From Atrichornis clamosus (Eukaryota; Chordata; Aves; Passeriformes; Menuridae): a DNA stretch of 64,000 bases. The stretch covers positions 1 to 64,000 of the forward strand of contig WBMZ01000385.1 of assembly GCA_013400975.1 (NCBI GenBank). Reading direction: 5' to 3'. The position numbers and the translations under genes were made by a program. Below are positions 1 to 9,699 of the stretch, piece by piece (position 1 is the first letter of the stretch; the number at the start of each line of letters is the position of its first letter). Below the pieces are notes generated by a model. It saw only the letters and a program-made list of their open reading frames with translations. It did not search any database and had not been told where the DNA came from.

Positions 1-138
1 GGCCCCGGCGCCTGGGCCCCGCTCAAGCGCTGGGCCCTGGGCTGCCTCCTGCTCTGCCACGGCGCCTGGAGGCAGCGGGCGGCCGGCGGAGGCTCAGCGG
101 AGCCGCGCCGGCCGCGCCCGCTCCGCCCCGACCCCCAC
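1..138 (+). other. GC- and CpG-rich exon 1 remainder of the gene above
   Basis: This 138-base open segment is very GC-rich with many CpGs and stops at a consensus donor (CAC|GTGAGT). It probably lies at the edge of the gene's CpG-island promoter, which would be to the left of the window. It encodes the basic, Arg/Pro/Ala-rich N-terminal part just after a short hydrophobic stretch. Confidence 0.7.
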
Positions 139-3100
139 GTGAGTGTCCTGGGACCCCCCATCCTGAGACCCCCTTCCCCGGGACCCGCTTCTGCGACGCC
201 CCATTCTCTTACCCTGGCATCCCTGTCTCCCGCATCCCTGGCACTCCCATCTCCCTGTTCCCCTGGCACTCCAACCCGAGCATCTCCACGTGCCTCCAGT
301 CTTGGAATCTACATCTCCTGGGGACTTACGTTGGGAATGCTCTCCTGAGAACAGCTTTTCCCCCTTGAACTCATACTTCTTTGGACCAACACTACCTTCA
401 CCTGCACCTCTCTGCATCCTCTGCACCCCAGCACCTTGCAACCCCCTGGCATCCCCATCCTTCAGGCATGTTCATGGCTGAATTTCATCCCGACAAACAC
501 TCTTTTTGAGGCCGAATTTCATAAGGATTTGGTCAAGGGAGCTTGTTGTTACAAAATAATCATCTTAATTCAGGGAATATTTCACCTTGTGCATGGCTAT
601 TGTGTAACAATTATGTTCCCTCTCTAAAGCTGCTTCTCATCTGCTCCATCGCTGCTTTCTGTGTCTTTCCGGATGAGGAAATAGGCAAAAAAGCAAGGAA
701 AAATGGTTCTGTGGCAATGAACGATGAGATTGTTGTACACCAGATTGAGTAAATGTGGATCTCAGTCATTCTTTGAGCTGTCCTGTCTTTTGACTGAGGT
801 TTCACTGCTGCTTGCAAAGCTCTCTGGCTGTTTTCTGGTGTGCCTGCTATGGAATACAAAAAGAGAAACTAAAATTTGATCCCTGAGAAGAAGCCTATGG
901 AAAACAAAGGATTGCTGACCTTCTCCCCTCCCTTTCCTGCCTGCAGCTGGAGCTGAAATCCATTTCCCTTTCCCCAGGCTCTTGATTCCTTGTACTTCAC
1001 GGGCTTTGCAGAGACCAACGAGACCTTTGTGATCACACGTCTGGCCAGGCGCCCTGCTGGGGTCTGTGAGATGTGGCTCTTCCTCAGGGTGGATGGAGCA
1101 GGGCACTTTGAAGTAAGTGGTTGGATGTGGGATGAAATTCAGATGAAATTCAGGAGCAGTGTTAGGACCCCAAGCAAAAATTAATGTTCTCTGCATGTTC
1201 ATTAACATCCCACCAGTAAGACACTGGTGCTGTGTCCAAAGGCAGTGCTAGAACTGGCCAGAGTACTGGGTACGTCCCTTTTTTTCTCCCAGTAGGATCT
1301 GACACTCATTCCCCCTTTCCCATAATGTGCACGAGTCTCCCAGGAAGAATTTGAGCATCCAGTCTTTCCAATAAGGTGCAGCACATGGTGAATGAATTCC
1401 ATTGTCTGGTTATGGTTTAGTTTTCTCCCTTTTTAAATGAGTGAATTATATAAAAAACATTGTGGACTTGCCTCTTTAAAAGAGAAGGGAAAGCTTTTAG
1501 GGAGTTAGATGTACATCTGCTTCATTCTTGCTGAAAGGAAAACTGCATTAATCATATATTTTGCCTGCAGATTTTCTTTTTCTGTTAATAGCTGGCTACA
1601 TAGTAGAGAAGAAAAGACCTAACATAAATCCCTTTGCACTCAAGTCTCTTTATGTTCACAAATATGTTTCACTAAGTAGCCATGACCAGAAAGCAGGAGA
1701 AATCCTATTTGCAGAATGTAGAAAAAAAAAAAAAAAAAGAAGATTGATGTGCATTATTTTGGGTTTTTAGTAATATTGAATATAACAAGACTACTTTGTG
1801 GCTTTGTTCCTCAGAACTGCCAGGCACGTTCAGGATCTCTTAGATCCTTCCCTGCAGCAACAGGCATAAACTCTCTTTGAGAGAGGTGGCAGCTTTAGGA
1901 GCCAAGATATATTTTTCAAAGAGCAGATGAAGAGTTTGGGGAGCTTGCATGCACCAGAAACTGAAATCGTTTTAGAGTCTCATCAAATTGAGTCTAAAAA
2001 TAAATTTAGCCCCAAAGCTGTGCCTGAGCTTTAACTGTAAGCTTGACAGTCACTTGCTCTTGAAAGTGAAGCAATAATGTCTTGTGACTCAAGTGTTTGA
2101 AACACAATTTTCCCTCTCTAACACCCCGATTACCAGAGAACAGGTCGAACTGAAAGGCCAATCCAACCACGTGTTCCTCCTGTGCGTCCTCACAGTTGAA
2201 ATAAGCAAATGTTTTCCTTAAGTGTTTCCTCTTCTTAGCACCCACAACACCCAAACATGATGGTGAGAGATGAATCCGAAGAGATCTGGAGTGGAGGAGG
2301 GCTCACTATGGAATACTTGGAGCCCCAAATGTGCTGGAAAATACATTTCGATGGATTACTCAGGTACTGCAGCACTCCCTAATTTCATTTATCTACACAT
2401 AAGACCAAGGGTTTTTTCAGCATTATCTGGAAATATATTTGACCTTCTTGAACCAAAAGCTATTTGGTAACTAATACACATCGATTTTTAAGGAATTAAA
2501 ATGTATCTGGTAGTATATAGCATTATTGTTCAACCTTAACACACAATTACATCATTCTTCTGCAGTGTTTCCTGTTCCATCCAATTCCAAACATGTAAGA
2601 AACACTTTGTTATATATTTAGGAGTGATATAAAATTATAGTGTGTTGCCTTGCAGGAAAGGACCCTACAGACAGCAGTGGAGTGAAGAGGAAGGAGAACT
2701 TGTACCAGTGAAATTCTCTTTGCAGTAAGAGTGTTTTGTCTTTGCTTTGGGATGTACAGTGACCTCATGGCTCATTTAAAATGGCAAAAATGAGAATTTT
2801 CCAATGCAACACAAAGATTGCCACTGCTTAAGTAGCAAGTGCACAACTTGGCCTATTATGAGCTGAAAGCGAATAATGTCTTTTATTTTTTCCCCTCTTT
2901 TCCTAGTTGGGAGAACTTCACAGAAGTTTTTGACTTTAATGCTGACAGTAGCCCCAGCACATTTGCACGTGCTTTTGCCCAGGAGCCGTGGAGCATCGAG
3001 TTCTTCCAGAGGGTCAAAAAGTGAGAGGCAAGATTCATGTCTTCTGGGGTTAATAATAATTTTTCTGCAGATCTCCTCAAGGTCTGTTGTGTGTTACAGC

Positions 3101-6100
3101 TGATTTCAGAAGTCGGGTTTAATTCGGAGTGCTCTAATAAAGGACATGGCTCCTGTCAGGTGTCTCCCGGTTTCAATACCACGCCAGACCTGGAGGATCC
3201 TGCACACAGATGGGATCTTCCTGATACGTGGATGAACAGACCTGCCCACAGTTCTGGTCTGGAAAACCTTGAGCATTAGGAATGTTTCTGATTCTGTCTT
3301 TTTTCATTGCTTTAGTCAGCTTCCAAAGTCAATGATCCACGTATACCTGAGAAAAGGATCAAATATAATCACGTGAAAGAAGAGTTGAAGTGGGTGTTTT
3401 AAATATTATAGAAGCTTTGGAGAGCTGAAAGTCTGAGAATCAGTAGTGTGTTGTCTAAATAGAAGCAGAAATTATATATACCAAAAATGTGTGGTCTTTG
3501 GTGATACCTGCTGACTTCTAAGAGCAACTGTTTGGCAGCCCAGCATTTCTTCAAACAAAGGCTGTTTTTATCATCTGTCAGGGTGAGAATTTGCTCTTGT
3601 TTCATTCTCAGGTGTCTCATTATGTAGCAGTAACTGGGAAATGTAAAAGTGATTGCTAATGTGTAAAATCTGGCATAGCCATGGTCCAAATGCTCTGAAA
3701 TCTCCTTCATTTTGGGATGTAAATCCATCAGATTGGCTTTGGGGCTTCCTGAGGAGACTTGGAGATCTTGCCTGTGCTGATCCACTCTATTTTTTCTTCC
3801 AGACAAAGGGAACAACATTTTCGACATGAGCAATGGGGCCAGGCTGTTGGAGAAATTGAAATAGAAAATCATGGAAAAACCAAACTTTCCCTCAAAGGCG
3901 TTCGGAGCCACTCCTACGGTAACAACACCCCAAAGAATTCCCTCGCTTGGGAATATCTTCACTGGAGCTGGCACTGGCAGGGCAGTGAGACTGATGATTA
4001 CCTTTTAAAATAACCAGTCCCCTGCCTGGGCATGAAGTTGAGGCACTTCAGAGAAGATGCCATTACTATTTTGGGGACACATTGTTTACCACGGTATCAA
4101 TTACTGGGTATTTATTTATCCAAAGTTATTGCCAAGTCAGGTACTGTTAGTTCACATTTCCCTGGAATGGTGAACTTTAGGTTGGGATATTTTGTTCTTT
4201 TTTTGCAGGTATCCGGAATTGGGCTGAGATTTACCGTTACGTCATGATTTTGGCGCACTTTGAAGTAGGTATTAACATGGCAAAGTGCTGCTGAACCAGG
4301 AGGTTGCTTCTGAGCTTGTCAGGCATATTTAAGCATCCAGAAATCAGGAGTTGGGAGCATCCGTGGTGTACAACCAGAAGTGCTCACTGGTGGCATCATT
4401 AGCACCTATCAGTGTCGGGAGCAGCTCTCAAAAGCAGAGCTGTGTGTGTAAAACCTGAGGTTTTGCCATGCTGCTTGAAGGAAAAGTTGTTTTGGTAAAT
4501 TAAAACTGTGTGTTTTGGCTTTTAAAAGAGAAATTCGATGGGCAGCTTCACAGGAGAGCTTCACAACTGCTGCAAGTTCCCAGCAATCAGAGAGTTGCTG
4601 CAGTGCTGATTCACATTAATGGGAAGCCTGAGGTGCTTGAAGCATCCTAAGCTTTCGTGACAGCAGTCAGCAAATATTTCTGCCTGTGCTGAGCAATAAT
4701 TCCCTGCTCTGCTGTTGTGGAGCAGAGGCAGTGCTGGGGCTGCTGGGAGCACAGGCCTGGGGACATGCTGAGGGCTGGCCTTGCCAGCTGCCAGCCAGTC
4801 CCAACAGATGCTCCTGAAAAGGCATTTCCTTTGTCAAGCCAGGCATAAAGAAAAACTCTCTATTATAGGCAGCATTACAGGAGTTTAGACTGAATTCAGA
4901 ATAAAAGTTCTTTTCCTGGGTATGTGCTGGCCAGCACGAAAGCACAGCTTGGAAAGTCCCACCTGTGTGTAAATCCTGATTTAACATGTGCTTGTGTACC
5001 TTTTAGTAAGACTGTGCTTTGGCCCCACGATGTGTGCAATCAGGAGGAACCTCTCCCTGTTCCTCATAGTTATTCAGGGCTCAGGGTAACTGTGGCTGTT
5101 CTGCTCCTAATTAAAAGCCATCAGACTTTGTTAAGAAGTTTATTGCAGATTGAAGCTTGGAGTCCTCAGACTCTGAGTGTCTGTACATTTATAGCATCAC
5201 AGAGGAGGCTTCAATTTGCCTCAGAGCAACCCAAGTGGAACATGAAGGATGGAAGAGAAATTAATAAAACCACAAGGTTCCAGTTCCTTCTTATCATTTT
5301 TCCTGTATGCTGCTCCCAGACACAGACTAATCTAGGTTAGAAGTCTGGTCAAAGCACAGTCCATCAGTTTTGTACTTATTTGCAGGTATTGTCTCCCTCC
5401 TTCTGTGTCCTCTTTCCATGGATTTCTGTTGTCCGTGTTGTCCTTAATCTGTCCTTCATGTGTTTGGTTTATATTCTTGCACTGGTTTGCAGCCAGATTT
5501 TCGTGGAAGATGTATTGAGAGGATTTTAAAGTATGAAGCCTTAGCACATTGCATAACCTGAGTTATATCCAGTGACGTCTTGGCCAAGCCAGTGAAGGAC
5601 CCTCAGAAATGAGGCTGCACAACTCTGGCTGCTTTTTCTTTCTCTCTGTCTCGCAGGATGGGACTGCAGCACACTTAACAGTTATTAATATGCCAGCTAC
5701 CACAACCCAGTAAGTAACCAAAGAAGTTTGTATTGCTAAAAACACACATCTTAAAGGTGGCAAAAGCTGCTCTGCAGGACACCAATATCACATTCTTGCT
5801 TTGAACCTGTACAGCCCAGTTTCCATCCACACCCTCCTGCTCCCTGCTCCCAGTTTTTCATTTGCAGTTAGTCACAACGACAGCTTTTACCTTCCATTGC
5901 TTCCTTTCCTTTCAGTTCCTGAGGGCTGGTGCAGCTTCTGTCTTACTGTCTGGGTGATTCAGAGGTACAAATTGGGCACTTCCAGCTGTTTGAGAAGGTG
6001 TGTCCAACTGTGGTGGGGCATTCCACAGGGAGCCCTGCCTCGCTGACTGGTGCTCTCTGCATCCAGAAGATTCAAGACCGATGTTCGTGGCCCCAAGGTT

Positions 6101-7337
6101 GTTCCAAGCCCCGTCCAACCTGGCCTTGGACACTTCCAGGGATGGGGCGGCCACAGCTGCTCTGGGCACCCTGTGCCTGGACCTCCCCACCCTCACAGGG
6201 AACAATTCCTTCCCAATATCCCATCTATCCCTGCCCTCTGGCAGTGGGAAGCCATTCCCCTTGTCCTGTCACTCCATGTCCTTGTCCCAAGTCCCTTTCC
6301 AGCTCTGTTGGAGCCCCTTTACGTACTGGAATGTTCTCTAAGGTCTCCCCAGAACCTTCTCTTCCCCAGGCTGAACAATCCCAATTCTCTCGGCCGCTCT
6401 GCTGGTGCATTTGAGTTTGGGTTGAATTTAAAGCTGCTCCATTTCTCTCCCCTTCAGCCTCACTGTAGGTTATGTGTTTTTTCCCGATGGGCGGAAGGCT
6501 GGCATTGAGTGGTCCAATGCCTCCCTGGCTGAGATGGCTGAGGATGGGATCATCCAGGATGAGTATGGAGTCAGTTTTACTGCTGGTAAGCTCAGCACAG
6601 TCCAACTGCACCTGCCTTCAGCTCCTTGGGATGCAGTTACTTTAGTGGAGGAAAGACTGTTCAGTGAGATTCCCTGGGATCCTGGAGTGTGCATCGATTT
6701 ACACCCTGAGAAATGTACCTAAAATCATAAAATCATGGAAAGGTTTTGGTTGGACTGGATTTAAAGATCATGTGGATCCAACCCCCCTGCCATGGGCACT
6801 TCCCTGCTTAAATGAGGTCACAGCTGTGGTGTGTCCTGGGTGGAATGGTGTGTGTCCCCTGCAGGGTCAGGGCCAGAGGCATCTGTACCAGAGGGAGAGT
6901 TACAGATTCTCTTTGTGGTGACTGTTGCTTATGCTAATCCACATAAAATACATGATTTCTACTTTTTTGAGTGTCAAAACATCTGTTATGAGGTGGATTC
7001 AGCTGGAAATATGGTTGGTCAGTTTTACTTGATTTACAAAGCAGACAGGAGATCTGTTACTCTTCAGAAAAGCATAAAACCCCCCGTACACAAAAACAAT
7101 AGATAAGGGGATTTTTTTTGACATAAAATACTACTGAAAGTTGGAGGCATTGTGTCCTTTTTTGCTCTTCTCCAAGGTGGCAGGTGCTTTGATGTCTCTG
7201 CAGCTCTGGATAAGCACAGCTGCCCCGTGGTGTACAACGGCCTGACAGGGAGCGGTGTCTTCCACGAGTGCATTGCAGATTTCCAACTGAATGGGTCAAC
7301 CCCAGGCTGGGGCCTGGTTGAATTTTATTACAGGTAA
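1..7337 (+). CDS. Multi-exon gene, 5' partial: standalone homologue of the N-terminal region of animal putative phosphoenolpyruvate synthase-like proteins
   Basis: Ten exons can be chained: 1-138 (partial), 978-1112, 2239-2363, 2656-2724, 2907-3020, 3803-3918, 4209-4264, 5657-5709, 6458-6585, 7177-7337. All have GT/AG borders, and the phases fit continuously (0,0,2,2,2,1,0,2,1). They give 364 visible residues ending in the stop TAA at 7335-7337. No ATG precedes the frame in exon 1, so the start lies upstream. Residues about 9-23 contain a short hydrophobic run (WALGCLLLCHGAW). Conserved-looking blocks in order are LDSLYFTGF (48-56), the EPWSIEFF region (~182-189), EQWG (~203), SHSYG then NWAEIYRYV (~229-244), HFEDGT (249-254), GYVFFPDG (273-280) and GWGLVEFYYR (355-364). 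From memory these match the region preceding the catalytic domains in invertebrate PEP-synthase-like proteins (possibly Pfam DUF7064/DUF7065). No ATP-grasp or phosphohistidine domain follows. Four N-X-S/T sequons (N60, N159, N289, N350) would fit a lumenal or secreted location, which is inference. The biochemical function is unknown. I am confident it is a gene and moderately confident of the family. Confidence 0.85.
139..977 (+). other. Intron 1
   Basis: This intron runs from GTGAGT at 139 to CCCCAG at 977. Both sides are phase 0. The composition falls from GC-rich at the left to average. I see no recognisable repeat in it. Confidence 0.7.
1722..1738 (+). repeat. Poly(A) run, intron 2
   Basis: A pure run of 17 A residues lies within intron 2. 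It is not attached to any retroelement that I recognise. Confidence 0.9.
3021..3802 (+). other. Intron 5, unique sequence
   Basis: The intron has a GTGAGA donor at 3021 and a TTCTTCCAG acceptor ending at 3802. An open frame on the opposite strand (3399-3974) overlaps exon 6 and has no protein-like features, so I treat it as a shadow. No repeat is recognised. Confidence 0.6.
4265..5656 (+). other. Intron 7, unique sequence
   Basis: This is the longest intron of the gene (~1.4 kb), from GTAGGT at 4265 to CTCGCAG at 5656. I find no repeat family or exon-like block inside it. Confidence 0.6.
6090..6408 (-). mobile_element. CR1 LINE 3' fragment in intron 8
   Basis: The plus strand reads as the reverse complement of the avian CR1 3' region: a block resembling TTCCAAGCCCCGTCCAACCT, then CTTGGACACTTCCAGGGATG, then a stretch containing CCCAATATCCCATCTA. 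It is 5'-truncated, as is usual for CR1, and carries substitutions, so it is an inactive copy. It lies entirely inside intron 8 (5710-6457). Confidence 0.92.
6724..6805 (-). mobile_element. CR1 3' tip in intron 9
   Basis: AATCATGGAAAGG followed by GTTGGACTGGATTTAAAGAT and a 'CCAACCCCCCTGCCATGGGC' block is the reverse complement of the terminal ~80 bases of CR1. It is a short fragment inside intron 9 (6586-7176), separate from the copy in intron 8. Confidence 0.85.
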
Positions 7338-7686
7338 AATAATGACAGGCAAGGTAAGGAACTCCCATCCTCCTCTACTGACTTACATAGCTATCACTCC
7401 ATAGTGATAGGAGGCATTTGAAGCATAAATACAGATTTTTTTTACCTGATGTAAAGAAATGTCATTCATTTAGTGCTTAATATTAAGTCGAAAAATACTC
7501 TATATAGTATTTGAAAAAAACTGATTGCACAAACACTTCGTGGGTGCAGCCAAACCATGGGTATCTGCTCATTTGTTTGTTGTATAGGTTTATGCAGAAT
7601 TTTATGTGTCTCCGATATAGGTTTATGAGTCAGAGGATGGCCCATTCTTGAGACTCCCTTATTTTGGCAATCTGTCACATTACAGA

Positions 7687-7692
7687 AATAAA
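7687..7692 (+). terminator. Poly(A) signal AATAAA of the gene ending at 7337
   Basis: A canonical AATAAA sits 350 bases after the stop codon. It is the first perfect signal downstream, which gives a plausible short 3' UTR. Confidence 0.55.
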
Positions 7693-7699
7693 GAGTCCT

Positions 7700-9380
7700 C
7701 TGCCCCAAACAGCAGGCTGTTTCCAGGGTGAAACTTGCTCACTCGGGGGTTTGTGTGGACAGAATTTATTTGAACAGGTAAATGATCAGAAAATCCACAC
7801 AGGAATGGCTCTGTTAGGGGCAAAATTATATCCACAAAGTATGTGCTTCTCCGTGAAGTGCTGTTTCTGCTGTCACATGATTGTCACAGTCTATTGCTGG
7901 AGCCTTTTCCTTATGGAGTCTTTGCTGTCATGAAAGAAAAAAGGCAAATTTCATTGTTTACATTTAGTTTGCTTTTTAAAATAAACACTAATCCTTGGCT
8001 GTCGGAGGAAGTGCCGTAGATGATTTTCAGGAGGTTGAGAGCTCAGCTCCTTCTGAAAACCAGGCACATTTAAAGCACATAAAAAACGCCCACTGGTTGA
8101 ACTTGAACCTGCAGCTGCTGCCAGGTACCTGCTCCCTCCCCTGGCTGTCCCAACCTGCCCGGTGGAGGAAATGACCCAGCACAGAAAGCCTTGGATAAAA
8201 CCCAAACTGGGCACGTTCTGCAAGTCGGGACAGTCCTGAATGTTTCTGGAGCCGCCCCAGGAAGGCTTCATTTGACAATGCTGACAAAATTCCCGTCAGC
8301 TCCCATTTCACATCTGCTTCCAAATCCAACCCACGTTAGAAATGAGAGGGTGGGTGTGTTGTTCTTCCTCCTTGCCACGAGATGCCAACTCAGCATCGCT
8401 GCTCTTCCCGCAGGGACAAGGCCGCCCCGCTGGTTCCGAATGTGCAGCTTGGTTCCAAAACAGAAGGACCCGACCCTGCCACCCATGGCTCTCCCCCATG
8501 ACCATTTACAAGCCTGTCCCAGCAATGCTAACAAGCAGCAGCTTTGAAAAAAATTATAATTCCCTGCAAAATGCACTGTTTTGAGTGTGGAACTCGTCAC
8601 AGGATGCCGGGGAGGTCGAGGGTATAAAAGGATTTGGAAAGAAATGAGATATATTTTTATTAGTGCAGCTTTCAGTGGTTGCTACCCATGGTGGTCTGGA
8701 GGCAATCTGAAGGAAGTCTGATTGCAGGAGGAGTGCACTGGGAGGGATCACACCATGCTCTGTCTTTTGTTATTTTTCCTAAACTGCCAGCTGCTCCCCA
8801 CTGCGAAGACCAGAACCTCAGGCTACGTGGATCTCTGACCCAATTCAGCAGCTCCTCTGTTCTTTCAGAGTTGTTTTCGAAATAAAAACTGTATCTTTTT
8901 GTACCCTCTGGTTGGTATAGTCATTAAAACATGGGGAAAAGCTGTTACAGGGAACGGCACTGATTTGACAGTTTAGTCTGTGACTGTGTAAAACGTGAAG
9001 TGAAAGACGCAGGAGAAGGCACATCTAAGTGAGGTCTCCTCTATCAATAGCATTAATAGCCAATGAAGTCGGTGGTACAAACACGTTTTTCCCTTGTCTG
9101 AAGGAAAGCCAGGGTCTGGTAATCCAGTTTAGAAAGGATCTGAATTCCTCATCATTCACTTGTAGGTGCCCCATTAATCACAGCATCCTCAATACTCACT
9201 GGCCCAAGGTTGCCTACAGTGCATTCCCTACCTAGATGCATCTTGTCATTAAACACTGAAAATTAAACAAACTTACAAGATGTAAAAATAGTTAAGTGGA
9301 AAGTCTGAGGAGGTGAAATTAAGGAAAGATGCCTTATAGTTAAAATAGCACCCAGCACTACATCAAAGAAATTAGTGAAA
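7700..9380. other. Intergenic, mostly unique sequence
   Basis: Apart from the weak alternative exon candidate at 8791, I see no gene, repeat family or RNA gene here. Short open frames on both strands have no protein-like composition. Confidence 0.5.
8791..8920 (+). other. Possible alternative 3' exon
   Basis: A pyrimidine-rich acceptor (TTATTTTTCCTAAACTGCCAG, ending at 8790) could accept splicing from the donor-like AG|GTAAAA at 7333/7334. The phase fits and would replace the stop at 7335 with about 43 new residues before TAG at 8918-8920. An AATAAA at 8881 lies inside that frame, which argues against the whole stretch being coding. The new residues resemble nothing known to me. Confidence 0.2.
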
Positions 9381-9387
9381 TCTGGGT

Positions 9388-9660
9388 TCATATACACATG
9401 ATTTTGTAATCCGTGCTTCGGTTGATACTGGAGGGGACTATAATAGAATTTAAAGAAGAGTTTTTCCTTTCTGAGATTGTTCCTACACTTATTACTACAA
9501 CAGCACTATATGCAGAATAGGTGCCTGAATATAAAATTATTCCACCTGTACATATGCCAGCAGTGACTGCATGTTCCAGTTTGGGGCGCATCACTGAACG
9601 AGGCTGGGATGATGCAAGCAACCGCCTGATGTGATGTAACAGGCTGATTTTATCAGCATT
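9388..9660 (-). pseudogene. Possible decayed retrocopy of a small membrane protein (TMEM256-like)
   Basis: A minus-strand frame reads ENADKISLLHHIRRLL, then RPKLEHAVTAGICTGGIILY, then SGTYSAYSA. From memory this faintly resembles the central part of the TMEM256/DUF423 family: an N-K-(x)-H-FLH-like segment, then a RP-L-(x)-G-TLL-(x)-G-(x)-LFSGT-(x)-Y hydrophobic helix. The segment lacks a start and the rest of the family, and an upstream stop interrupts the frame. It has no introns. The resemblance may be chance. Confidence 0.2.
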
Positions 9661-9699
9661 TTCCTGCAGCTGTGAGAGGTTCCCATTCCCTAATTTCTA

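Noticed and set aside
3399..3974. 191-codon minus-strand open frame
   Set aside because: It overlaps exon 6 of the plus-strand gene and intron 5, and has no domain or splice context. It is a shadow.
6050..6508. Overlapping 152- and 161-codon frames in intron 8
   Set aside because: These are translations of a CR1 fragment in the antisense direction plus part of exon 9 in the wrong frame.
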